A stretch of 64,000 nucleotides of DNA from Sphingobium sp. JS3065 (GTDB lineage Bacteria > Pseudomonadota > Alphaproteobacteria > Sphingomonadales > Sphingomonadaceae), in the NCBI RefSeq assembly GCF_026427355.1, contig NZ_CP102665.1:372001-436000 (forward strand), written 5' to 3'. The notes beneath the pieces are model-generated. The model was not told the DNA's origin, did not search any database, and worked only from the letters and a program-made list of their open reading frames with translations. Position numbers and translations under genes: made by a program. Shown piece by piece: positions 34,263 to 42,866 of the stretch. How positions within the stretch are numbered: the stretch's first letter is position 1; each line of letters starts with the position of its first letter.

Positions 34263-35705
34263 ATGCCAAAGCAAAACAGGCCATTGTTGCGCATCCTGCT
34301 GGGAGCGACAGCGCTCGCCGCACCCCAACTGCTTCATGCGCAGACCATGAAGGAAGCGGATCTGGCGGCGCGCCTGGAACGGCTGGAGAGCGAAGTCACC
34401 CAGCTTCGGACCGAACTCGCCGCCGCGCGCAGCCGGCAGGACGAAACCGCGGCCACCGCCGCGAACGCCGTCCGCAAGAGCGACGAGACTTCCGCGCAAG
34501 TGACCCGGCTGGCGGACAGCACGCCCAAGCTCGGCTTCCGGTCGGGCAATACCAATGTCGTCCTGGCCGGATATGTGAAGCTGCTCGCAAGCAGCGCCCG
34601 GTACAGCGGCGGCGGCAATCCCAGCAATACGCTCGGCCGCGATCTCTATCTGCCGCAGTCGATCCCGGTCTTCAATCCCGCATCCCCGACTTCGCCTACC
34701 CGCGTCACCGACTTTTCCGCAAAGCAGACGCGCTTCTGGGTGGACGCCACGACCAAGCTCGGCAAACATGCGCTCAAGGCCTATATCGAGTTCGATTTCC
34801 AGGCCGCCCCCGGCACCCCGCAGGCGCTGGGCCAGGGCACGCAGCGCACGACCAATGCCTACGACCTGGCGATGCGGCGCGCCCTCATCCAGTTCGACCG
34901 CTGGACCTTCGGCCAGGATTTCACCAATTTCTCGAACCCTGCGGTTTTCCCGGAAAGCACCGATTATGTCGGGGGCGTCGACGGCCTGATCTTCGTGCGT
35001 CAGCCGATGGTGCGCTACAGCCTTCCGCTAGGCCATGGCCTGACCCTTCATCTGGCGGCCGAAAATCCGGAAACCGCTTCCGCCACCGTCGGCGCGCCCG
35101 CCCTCATCGAAAATGGCGAGGACCATGCGCCCGACATGACCGGGCGCCTGGAATATGCGGGCGCCTTCGGTTTCCTCGACCTTGCGGTGCTGGGGCGCCA
35201 GTTGCGCGTCGACAATGCGAAGGCGGGCGCCGCCCATATCGTCGACTCCCGCCTGGGATGGGGCGTCAGCGCCGCTGGCAAGATATTCCTGGACGGCAAG
35301 CATGGCAGCGACATCCGCTTCCAGGCGACCTATGGCGAAGGGATCGGGCGCTATCTTGGCCTGAACTTCGGGCCAGACGGGGTTCTCCAGGCGAGCGGGC
35401 AGCTTGCCGGGGTCCGCAACCTGGCGTTGTTCGGCGCTGGCCGATATGCGCTGAACGATCAATGGCGCATCAACCTGATCGCGAGCTACCAGCGCGTCTT
35501 CTACGCCGACACCCTCGATCCAGCGACGACTGCGGGTATAGCGATGTTCAATCGTCAAGCATGGAGCATCGCCTCCAATCTCTTCTATTCCCCGGTGAAG
35601 AATTTGGACCTCGGCATCGAGTACCGCCATGGCGAGCGCCGGCTCGTCAACGATCTGAACGGCCACGTCGATCGCTTCGACGTCGCGGCGAAGTATAATT
35701 TCTGA
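34263..35705 (+). CDS. DcaP-like outer-membrane porin
   Basis: 480 residues. Signal peptide (ending QLLHAQT), an N-terminal coiled coil (about 30-70, [24 protein letters not shown]), then a beta-barrel starting [18 protein letters not shown] and ending in Phe ([11 protein letters not shown]), the usual outer-membrane insertion signal. DcaP-type trimeric porins take up small carboxylates. ATG at 34263 has GGAGAGG upstream. Fourteen bases before the MFS gene: the pair probably brings acids across both membranes. Confidence 0.85.
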   Translation: MPKQNRPLLRILLGATALAAPQLLHAQTMKEADLAARLERLESEVTQLRTELAAARSRQDETAATAANAVRKSDETSAQVTRLADSTPKLGFRSGNTNVVLAGYVKLLASSARYSGGGNPSNTLGRDLYLPQSIPVFNPASPTSPTRVTDFSAKQTRFWVDATTKLGKHALKAYIEFDFQAAPGTPQALGQGTQRTTNAYDLAMRRALIQFDRWTFGQDFTNFSNPAVFPESTDYVGGVDGLIFVRQPMVRYSLPLGHGLTLHLAAENPETASATVGAPALIENGEDHAPDMTGRLEYAGAFGFLDLAVLGRQLRVDNAKAGAAHIVDSRLGWGVSAAGKIFLDGKHGSDIRFQATYGEGIGRYLGLNFGPDGVLQASGQLAGVRNLALFGAGRYALNDQWRINLIASYQRVFYADTLDPATTAGIAMFNRQAWSIASNLFYSPVKNLDLGIEYRHGERRLVNDLNGHVDRFDVAAKYNF

Positions 35706-35719
35706 CAGGAGGGACTGTT

Positions 35720-37432
35720 ATGGCTTCGACATATGACGGATTGCCAAAGCATCACCAGGCGACGCGAAGCGAGAAGCTGATCATCACCGCCAGCTCGCTC
35801 GGCACCGTGTTCGAATGGTATGATTTCTATCTCTACGGTCTGCTGACCGCGATCATCGCGGCGCAGTTCCTGACGGGCCTGAACCCCACGACGTCCTTCA
35901 TCATGGCGCTGCTGATCTTCGCCGCCGGGTTCATCGTCCGGCCCTTCGGCGCCATCTTCTTCGGCCGCATCGGCGACCTGTTCGGGCGGCGATACACATT
36001 CATCATCACGCTGCTCGTCATGGGTCTGTCGACGTTCCTGGTGGGGTGCCTTCCCACCTACAAGTCGGTCGGCGTGGCCGCGCCGATCATGCTGGTGGTG
36101 CTGCGCATGTTCCAGGGCCTGGCGCTGGGCGGCGAATATGGTGGCGCGGCGACCTATGTCGCGGAGCATGCGCCCCACAACAAGCGTGGCTTCTACACCA
36201 GTTGGATTCAGATTACCGCGACCGCCGGTCTCGCCATGGCGCTCCTCATCGTGATCACGATCCGCTCGCCCATCACCGGCGTCGGGGAGGAAGCGTTCAA
36301 GGACTGGGGATGGCGCATTCCCTATCTAGTCTCCGGCCTGTTCCTGATCGTCGGCCTGTGGCTGCGCCTGAAGCTGCATGAATCGCCCGTCTTCCAGAAG
36401 ATGAAGGCGGAGGGCACCGGCTCCAAATCCCCGATCAAGGAAGCGTTCGGGCAGTGGAAGAACCTCAAGATCGTGCTCATCGCCTTTTTCGGCGCGATCG
36501 CGGGCCAGGCGGTGGTCTGGTATTGCGGTCAGCTCTACGCGCTGTTCTTCCTGGAAAAGATGTTGAAGATCGACGGCCTGACCGCCAATACGCTCATCAT
36601 CATCGCGCTCCTCATGGCCGCGCCCTTCTTCCTGTTCTTCGGCTGGCTGTCGGACCGCATCGGCCGCAAGCCGATCATCCTGTCGGGCTGCGCGCTCGCG
36701 GCGCTGACGCTGTTCCCGGTCTTCCACATGCTGACCGACGCAGCCAATCCCGCGCTCTCCAGGGCGCAGGCCGCAGCCCCCGTGACCGTGACCGCCGACC
36801 CTTCGGAATGTTCTTCCCAGTTCGATCCGGTGGGCGCGAACAAGTTCGACAAGACGAGCTGCGATATCGTCAAGAACGCGCTGGCCAAGGCGGGCGTCAA
36901 CTACACCAACATCGCCGCCGCGCCCGGCACCGTCGCGACCGTCGCGGTCGGTGACAGGCACTTCACCGCGCCTAACGCCGCCCGGCTGTCGGGCGAGGAG
37001 AAGAAGGCGGCCATCGCGGCCTTCACCGCCCAACTGATCGGCGCGCCCGCCAGCGCGGGCCAGCCCGCCGTCGCAGGCGAGCTTGCCAGGGTCGGCTATC
37101 CCAGCAAGGCGAACCCGGCGGAGATCAACAAGCCGCTCGTCGTCGCGCTGCTCTTCTACCTCGTCCTGCTGGTGACGATGGTCTATGGCCCGATCGCCGC
37201 GATGCTTGTCGAACTGTTCCCCAGCCGCATCCGCTACTCTTCCATGTCGCTGCCCTATCATATCGGCAACGGATGGTTGGGCGGACTGCTGCCGGCCATC
37301 GGCTTCGCAATGGTCGCCGCGACGGGCGACATCTATTACGGCCTCTGGTATCCGGTGGTTGTGGCGGCGGGGACTGTCGTCCTGGGCCTCATCCTTCTGC
37401 CCGAAACCTTCCGGCGGAACATCGACGAATAG
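35720..37432 (+). CDS. MFS transporter, metabolite:H+ symporter type, with large inserted loop
   Basis: 570 residues, 12 expected helices. Typical family motifs: FEWYDFYLYG (N-terminus), GRIGDLFGRR loop, LRMFQGLALGGEYGGAATYVAEHAP, and ELFPSRIRYSSMSLPYHIGNGWLGG. Between about residues 345 and 475 a long soluble segment interrupts the second half, with two cysteines (PSECSSQ, TSCDIV). Likely imports a monocarboxylate or dicarboxylate; acs nearby favours acetate or propionate, unproven. Confidence 0.88.
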   Translation: MASTYDGLPKHHQATRSEKLIITASSLGTVFEWYDFYLYGLLTAIIAAQFLTGLNPTTSFIMALLIFAAGFIVRPFGAIFFGRIGDLFGRRYTFIITLLVMGLSTFLVGCLPTYKSVGVAAPIMLVVLRMFQGLALGGEYGGAATYVAEHAPHNKRGFYTSWIQITATAGLAMALLIVITIRSPITGVGEEAFKDWGWRIPYLVSGLFLIVGLWLRLKLHESPVFQKMKAEGTGSKSPIKEAFGQWKNLKIVLIAFFGAIAGQAVVWYCGQLYALFFLEKMLKIDGLTANTLIIIALLMAAPFFLFFGWLSDRIGRKPIILSGCALAALTLFPVFHMLTDAANPALSRAQAAAPVTVTADPSECSSQFDPVGANKFDKTSCDIVKNALAKAGVNYTNIAAAPGTVATVAVGDRHFTAPNAARLSGEEKKAAIAAFTAQLIGAPASAGQPAVAGELARVGYPSKANPAEINKPLVVALLFYLVLLVTMVYGPIAAMLVELFPSRIRYSSMSLPYHIGNGWLGGLLPAIGFAMVAATGDIYYGLWYPVVVAAGTVVLGLILLPETFRRNIDE

Positions 37433-37498
37433 GAAGTTCGCGGCTGGCGCGCCAATATCCTGCGATATCGTCCAGGATCAGGGGCGCGCCGGCCGGGA

Positions 37499-38083
37499 TC
37501 ATTCGTGCCGAAAGACGGCTACGATCTGCGCGGCGATCTCGCCCGGCGTGAACCGGCCCGGTCGATACCAGTCCGCCGTGGCGTTCAACTGGATCAAAAG
37601 CAGATTGCGGTAGACCGACCGGTCGATATGCGGCGGCAACGGAAGCGCCTCCACCAGCGACCGGAACAGTTCCTCGAACCGGTCGCGCCGCGCAATCAGT
37701 TGTTCGCGGACCTGTTCGGGCACTTCCCGAAAATCGTTCATCATCGGCGTCGTCAGCGAATCGGGGGCGAGTTGAACGTCCAGCAACGTGGCGCAGGCCG
37801 CCAGCAGCTTCGCCCACGGTTCGGATTGCGCTCGAACCGCCTCCGCTATCCGCTCCTCCGCCTCGTCGAGCGCGGCATTGTGCAGTTCGATGAACAGCGC
37901 GTCCTTCGACTTGATATGATGGTAGAGCGAACCGCCCAGCACGCCCGCCTGCTCGCCAATGTCCCGCATGGACGTTCCGCGATAGCCTTTTCGGGCGAAT
38001 AATTGGGCCGCGATCTCCAGGATCTGGCGTCTGCGGGTCGATCCCTCGTCATTCGGTCCGGGCGATAAATCGATCTTTGTCAT
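37499..38083 (-). CDS. TetR-family regulator
   Basis: 194 residues from ATG 38083 (MTKIDLSPGP); the frame is open upstream but that part overlaps the sigma-factor start. N-terminal HTH: AAQLFARKGYRGTSMRDIGEQAGVLGGSLYHHIKSKDALF. C-terminal all-helical ligand domain. Converges on the MFS gene and diverges from the ECF sigma gene; the target is not evident. HTH form resembles regulators of fatty-acid or acyl-CoA catabolism. Confidence 0.85.
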   Translation of the reverse strand: MTKIDLSPGPNDEGSTRRRQILEIAAQLFARKGYRGTSMRDIGEQAGVLGGSLYHHIKSKDALFIELHNAALDEAEERIAEAVRAQSEPWAKLLAACATLLDVQLAPDSLTTPMMNDFREVPEQVREQLIARRDRFEELFRSLVEALPLPPHIDRSVYRNLLLIQLNATADWYRPGRFTPGEIAAQIVAVFRHE

Positions 38084-38231
38084 CGCGACCGGCGCTAGCA
38101 CATCCTTGAAAGCCCGCGAAGCCTCTGTTCTGACGAGTGGAACAGGCGCTCCATCTTTGCTAGCCCTGTCCGAATGTCGGGGGCTGGCCGAAAAGATGGG
38201 AGCGCGGGGCGGCAGGGCGCGGTCCTGACCG

Positions 38232-38777
38232 ATGGATGAGCTGTCGCATGTCCCGGACAGCCTATTGGTCGCCGCGGCGGTCGACGGCGACCGCAAGTCG
38301 TTCGAGGTTTTGCTGCGGCGGCATTATGACCGGATTCACGGGCTGGCCTGGCAGTTGACCGGATCGCGCAGCGACGCCGACGATATCGCGCAGGACGTGT
38401 GCTGCACTTTGGTCGAGAAGATCGGCGGCTTTCGCGGGGAGGCGAAATTCACCACCTGGCTCTGCGGCATCGTCTATAATGCCTGCCGCGACCTGCGCCG
38501 CCGGAAACGCTCCTTCAGCGGCTTTGCCGAGCGGCTGGCGGTGATCGCCGGGCTGGCGCCCGCGCCGGACGGCCGCGACCTGCACGACGCGATCTGGATC
38601 AAACATGCCATCGCCGGGCTGAAACCCGCCTATCGCGACACGGCGGTGCTGGTCGCCGGCCAGCAACTCACCCATGCGGAGGCGGCGCTGTTGCTGGGGA
38701 TCGGCGAGTCCACCGTGGCGTGGCGGATGCACGAAATCCGGCGATTGCTGTCCTCCGGAAAGGGGGAGTCTCGCTGA
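38232..38777 (+). CDS. ECF-type RNA polymerase sigma factor
   Basis: 181 residues. Region 2 (about 20-90; [42 protein letters not shown]) and region 4 (about 125-175; [26 protein letters not shown]). First gene of a trio with the VWA lipoprotein and a proline-rich TPR membrane protein. The 109-base gap after it may hold its own target promoter. No classical zinc anti-sigma gene follows. Confidence 0.9.
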   Translation: MDELSHVPDSLLVAAAVDGDRKSFEVLLRRHYDRIHGLAWQLTGSRSDADDIAQDVCCTLVEKIGGFRGEAKFTTWLCGIVYNACRDLRRRKRSFSGFAERLAVIAGLAPAPDGRDLHDAIWIKHAIAGLKPAYRDTAVLVAGQQLTHAEAALLLGIGESTVAWRMHEIRRLLSSGKGESR

Positions 38778-38886
38778 CCGGCCACTTTCTCCGAAAAAAT
38801 TTTCACAAACTTCCAAGCTTTCTCCCCTGATCCGCGTCCCAGTGAATGACGGATGATTTGCGCCGTCTCCATCATGGGAGAATGTC

Positions 38887-40569
38887 ATGCCTCGCTTCCT
38901 TCCCTCTATCGGCTTGATCGGCCTGGCCCTGGCTTCCTGCGCCGGGCAGGACACGCACCAAATGGCGGGTCCGAACGCCCCCGCCCCGGCGCAGGAAATC
39001 GCCGTCACCGCCCAGCGGGCCGACAGCGCCGACGCTTATCGGGCGCACAAGGCCAATGGGCTGGCGCAGACTTATGCAGCCGCCCCGCCCGCGCCGATGA
39101 TCGCCATGCCGGAACGCAGGCCATGGCCGCCCGCCTATCATGATGTCGGGCGCGACAAATTCGCGAACAAGGAACAGAACCGTTTCCAGATCGTCCGGGA
39201 ACAGCCGGTTTCGACCTTCTCCATCGATGTCGACACCGCCTCCTATTCCTTCGTGCGCGCATCGCTCAACCAGAATGTCCTGCCGCAGCCCGCCGCCGTC
39301 CGGCCGGAGGAGATGATCAACTATTTCCCCTATGATTATGCCGCGCCGCGCAGCGCCGCCCAGCCCTTCGCGACCAATGTCGCCGTCTTCCCCAGCCCCT
39401 GGACGGCCGGGCGCAAGCTGGTCCGCATCGGCATTCGCGGCTATGCGGTCCAGCGCGCCGCGCGGCCCCGCGCCAATCTGGTGTTCCTGATCGACACGTC
39501 GGGATCGATGAACGAACCCAACAAGCTGCCGCTGGTGAAGCAATCCCTGTCCATGCTGGTCGGCCAGCTCGACCCCGATGACCATGTCGCCATCGTCACC
39601 TATGCGGGCAGCGCCGGAACCGTGCTGGAACCCACGCCGGCCGGTCAAAAGAACAGGATTTTGGATGCCATCAACCGCCTGGGCGCGGGCGGCGGCACGG
39701 CGGGGGCGGAGGGCGTCCGCCAGGCCTATGCGCTGGCCGCCGCCAATCTGGACCCGGCGGGGGTGAACCGGGTGATGCTGGCCACGGATGGGGACTTCAA
39801 CATCGGCATCACCAATGTCGATGAACTGAAGGGCTTTGTCGAGCGGGAACGGAACAAGGGGATTTTCCTGTCCGTCCTGGGCTTTGGCATGGGCAATTAC
39901 AATGATGCGCTGATGCAGGCGCTGGCGCAGAACGGCAATGGCGCGGCGGCCTATATCGACACACTCGGCGAAGCGCGCAAGACGCTGGTGGAGGAAGCCG
40001 GCTCCACCCTTTTCCCCATCGCCAAGGATGTGAAGATACAGGTGGAATTCAACCCCGCGACCGTCGCGGAATATCGCCTGATCGGCTATGAGACGCGGAT
40101 GCTGAACCGGGAGGATTTCGACAATGACCGGGTCGATGCGGGCGATGTCGGATCGGGTCAGACGGTCACGGCGCTCTATGAAATCGTCCCTGTCGGCGGA
40201 CCCCGTGCCGTTTCCGACCTGCGCTATGCCCCATCGGCCAAGGTTCCAGCAGGCGCTGGCGAATATGGCTTCGTCAAGATTCGCTACAAGGCGCCCAGAT
40301 CGGACCGGAGCCAGTTGATCGCAACCCCGATCAACCGGTCGGTCGAAGTGGCCCGCTTCGAAAATGCGCCGCTGGATGCCCGCTTCGCGACCGGCGTGGC
40401 GGCCTTCGCCGAATTGCTGCGCGGCGGGCGTTATGGCGGATCGCTAAGCTATGACGATGTGCTGCGCATCGCCACGGCGGCGCGGGGCGTCGATCCGTTC
40501 GGCTATCGCGGCGAATTCATCCAGTTGGTCCGCGCCGCCAGGACAGCCGCTTCGATGCAGCCCCTCTGA
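38887..40569 (+). CDS. YfbK-like von Willebrand factor A lipoprotein
   Basis: 560 residues, GGGAG before the ATG. Lipobox LALASCAG, a Pro/Ala-rich linker, the YfbK N-terminal domain (FSIDVDTASYSFVRASLNQ), VWA domain with intact MIDAS DTSGSMN (Asp203) and LATDGDFNIG, and a C-terminal DUF3520-like domain. Envelope-anchored, Mg/Mn-binding, partner unknown. Its constant pairing with an ECF sigma factor in many Proteobacteria suggests an envelope signalling role. Confidence 0.9.
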   Translation: MPRFLPSIGLIGLALASCAGQDTHQMAGPNAPAPAQEIAVTAQRADSADAYRAHKANGLAQTYAAAPPAPMIAMPERRPWPPAYHDVGRDKFANKEQNRFQIVREQPVSTFSIDVDTASYSFVRASLNQNVLPQPAAVRPEEMINYFPYDYAAPRSAAQPFATNVAVFPSPWTAGRKLVRIGIRGYAVQRAARPRANLVFLIDTSGSMNEPNKLPLVKQSLSMLVGQLDPDDHVAIVTYAGSAGTVLEPTPAGQKNRILDAINRLGAGGGTAGAEGVRQAYALAAANLDPAGVNRVMLATDGDFNIGITNVDELKGFVERERNKGIFLSVLGFGMGNYNDALMQALAQNGNGAAAYIDTLGEARKTLVEEAGSTLFPIAKDVKIQVEFNPATVAEYRLIGYETRMLNREDFDNDRVDAGDVGSGQTVTALYEIVPVGGPRAVSDLRYAPSAKVPAGAGEYGFVKIRYKAPRSDRSQLIATPINRSVEVARFENAPLDARFATGVAAFAELLRGGRYGGSLSYDDVLRIATAARGVDPFGYRGEFIQLVRAARTAASMQPL

Positions 40570-40708
40570 CGGGGATGACAGGGCCGGTCAGGACGCACCG
40601 GCCCCCTTTCCCGCCGCCGCGCTTTGCCCCATAAGATCAGCCGATGTGCCCGCCCGCCTCTTTCGAACCGACGCAAGGCCCGTCCCGCAAGGATGACGGG
40701 AGGCCGTA

Positions 40709-41737
40709 ATGGCGGGCGAGCGCAACGATCCCCTTTCCCTGCCCGATCCGCCTCCCCCCGCCCCCGCGCGGCGCGAGGCCGCGATCGAGGCGGCTCTGCA
40801 CCGGTTCGATGGAACAGAGCAGTCCGCCCCCACGGTCGCAGACCACACGCCTGCGCGCCCATGGCGTCTGCTGGATCGCCCCTATCTGGGCGGGGCGCTT
40901 GCCCTGTCCCTGCTCGCGCTGGTGGTCCTGCCGGTCGCATGGGTGAGCATGCCGCGACGGGATGCCCCATCCCCTCCCCGTGTTGCCCGTCCGCAGGAGC
41001 AACAGGCTGCCGCCGATCCAGCCATCCCACCCCAGCCCGTGCGCGCCGAGCCGCCCGCCGCCGCCGCGGAAAAGCCGGTCGCCAGGCCCACCGCGCCCGC
41101 TCCGGCTCCAATATTGGAGGGGGCGGTCGCACCGCCGGAACCGCCCCCCGCCATGCAGGCCTATGGACACATGGCTGCGGCCCCGGCTGCGGCGCCTGCC
41201 GCTCCCCCTCCTCCCCCCGCCGCCATCGTTCATGCGGAGGTCGCGGAAAAAGCGGCGCGCATGGCGTCCGGCAATGAGGATGCAAGAGACATCCTCGTCA
41301 CCAGCGCGAAGGTCGATCCGAAGCTGCTGCGCGGACGCGGCGACTGGAACGCCTGCACCGTGCAAGACCCGCGACAGGATCTTGCCGCCTGCAAGCGGCG
41401 GATCAGGGAAAAGGATCTTGCCGCCGCCCCGATCACCGATGGCCTGACGCGGGCATGGCAGGGCGAGTGGCGCGATGCCGCCGCCGCATTCGACAGGGCG
41501 GTCGCCCTCGCGCCGAAATCGGCCGACGCCTATCTCAATCGCGCCATGGTCCGCCAGGCCCTGGGGGAAGGCGACAAGGCGCTGGAGGATTTCGACAGGG
41601 CCGTCCGCTATGCCCCCTATGCGGCGCGGACCTATTATCATCGCAGCCTGCTGTTGCGGCAACGCGGCGAAGCGCGGAAGGCGGAAGCGGACCGGAACCG
41701 AGCGGCTGAACTCGACAGCCGCTACGACCCGGACTAG
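40709..41737 (+). CDS. Proline-rich membrane protein with TPR repeats, possible anti-sigma factor
   Basis: 342 residues; GGGAGG five bases before the ATG. Cytoplasmic N-terminus (1-55), one membrane helix (about 60-80, GGALALSLLALVVLPVAWV), a Pro/Ala-rich spacer (85-185), and two to three TPR units (about 250-335, AWQGEWRDAAAAFDRAVALAPKSADAYLNRAMV). The topology (short cytosolic head, one helix, periplasmic sensor) suits an anti-sigma factor for the ECF gene upstream; no zinc motif is seen. Confidence 0.75.
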   Translation: MAGERNDPLSLPDPPPPAPARREAAIEAALHRFDGTEQSAPTVADHTPARPWRLLDRPYLGGALALSLLALVVLPVAWVSMPRRDAPSPPRVARPQEQQAAADPAIPPQPVRAEPPAAAAEKPVARPTAPAPAPILEGAVAPPEPPPAMQAYGHMAAAPAAAPAAPPPPPAAIVHAEVAEKAARMASGNEDARDILVTSAKVDPKLLRGRGDWNACTVQDPRQDLAACKRRIREKDLAAAPITDGLTRAWQGEWRDAAAAFDRAVALAPKSADAYLNRAMVRQALGEGDKALEDFDRAVRYAPYAARTYYHRSLLLRQRGEARKAEADRNRAAELDSRYDPD

Positions 41738-41748
41738 AGCGATTTCCA

Positions 41749-41826
41749 GTCAGATGGCATCATCTGACGTTTAAGAAATCGCGGTAAAACAAAGGAATAG
41801 AGCGATCGATCTGATTCAATCAGATC
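41749..41826. terminator. Two hairpins between convergent genes
   Basis: GTCAGATG GCAT CATCTGAC (41749-41768) and GATCTGAT TCA ATCAGATC (41808-41826), each with a perfect 8-bp stem. They lie between the convergent TPR and fdhD genes and probably end transcription from both sides, though T-runs are weak. The AGAGCGAT words beside each recall common alphaproteobacterial intergenic repeats. Confidence 0.6.
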
Positions 41827-41834
41827 GAAAACCT

Positions 41835-42623
41835 CTAATCCTTCGACAGCAGGATCGCGTCGGGCCGGGCCAGCACCGCCAAAGCCAGCCCCGCCTCCGC
41901 CGCCCGTTCGGCCGCAAGCCGCGTCGGCGCGGAAATCGTCACCAGCAAGGGGCAGTCCGCCAGCACCGCCTTTTCCACCAATTCATAGGAACAGCGTGAG
42001 GACAGCAGCGCAAAGCCGCCATCCCATTCCCATCCGCGCCGCCGCATCGCGCCGATCAGCTTGTCGAACGCATTATGCCGCCCGACATCCTCCCGCGCCA
42101 GGCGGATCGTGCCGTCCGCCGCCGCCAGCGCCGCGACATGGGCCGCGCCGGTCCGCGCATTGAGCGGCTGATGCTGTCCCAGACCGCTCAATGCGCGGAA
42201 AATCGCGCCCTCGTCGGCCAGCGTCCGGCGAGCGAGGGGCGGCAAAGGGCGGATCGCCTGTTCCAGATTTTCGATGCCGCAAATCCCGCAGGAGGATTCC
42301 GAAGCGCGATGCCGCACCCGGCTGAGCAGAGCCTCCGTCCGTCCCTCCGGCAGGGTCGCCCTGGCGACGATCCCCTGCTCCGTCGCATGCGCGTCGACGT
42401 CGAAGGGCGCGTCTTCCCGCCCGATCAACCGTTCCGCCAGCGCGAAGCCGAGCACCAGGTCCGCCACATCCGCCGGCGTCGCCATCAGCACGGCATAGCC
42501 GATGCCGTTAAATTCGATCGCGACCGGCACTTCCTCGGCCAGTTCGCGCGTCACTGTCGCCATGCGGCCTTCGGGCATCACCTTCGCGAAGGTGACCAGC
42601 CTGCCTTCCGGCACTTCGCTCAA
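41835..42623 (-). CDS. fdhD: Formate dehydrogenase accessory sulfurtransferase FdhD
   Basis: 262 residues. Transfers sulfur from the cysteine desulfurase to the molybdenum cofactor before insertion into formate dehydrogenase. The CGICG motif with the conserved cysteines (SSCGICGIENL) and the EDVGRHNAFDKLIG signature are present. Overlaps fdsD by 4 bases at the end of the fds operon. Confidence 0.95.
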   Translation of the reverse strand: MSEVPEGRLVTFAKVMPEGRMATVTRELAEEVPVAIEFNGIGYAVLMATPADVADLVLGFALAERLIGREDAPFDVDAHATEQGIVARATLPEGRTEALLSRVRHRASESSCGICGIENLEQAIRPLPPLARRTLADEGAIFRALSGLGQHQPLNARTGAAHVAALAAADGTIRLAREDVGRHNAFDKLIGAMRRRGWEWDGGFALLSSRCSYELVEKAVLADCPLLVTISAPTRLAAERAAEAGLALAVLARPDAILLSKD

Positions 42624-42856
42624 GGGGCCAGGACCCGGCCAACGGCAGCGGCCGCAATGGGGGAAAGCGCCTGGGGATGCGCGGCCGCCAGCGCCGCGAT
42701 GCGCCGCTTCATCGCCGGATCCCAGAAAGCGCGGATATGGTCCGCGGTCATCGCCACGGCCTCCTCCTCGCCCAGGGCCGCGACATTGCGGGCGATCTGG
42801 TTCGCCATGTAGATCAGGCGATCCTCGGTCGACATGACGTGATTTTCATCGCTCAT
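42620..42856 (-). CDS. fdsD: NAD-dependent formate dehydrogenase delta subunit
   Basis: 78 residues from ATG 42856 (MSDENHVMST); the longer frame overlaps fdsA. Contains the FdsD pattern RLIYMANQIARNVAALGEEEAV and HIRAFWDPAMKRRI. In Rhodobacter and Cupriavidus this subunit is needed for assembly and for molybdenum cofactor handling of the complex. Confidence 0.92.
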   Translation of the reverse strand: MSDENHVMSTEDRLIYMANQIARNVAALGEEEAVAMTADHIRAFWDPAMKRRIAALAAAHPQALSPIAAAAVGRVLAP

Positions 42857-42866
42857 GCGCCCGATC

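Noticed and set aside
34118..35698. 526-residue frame over the porin gene
   Set aside because: Out-of-frame shadow; very Arg- and Pro-rich, no signal peptide or domain, whereas the porin frame has both.
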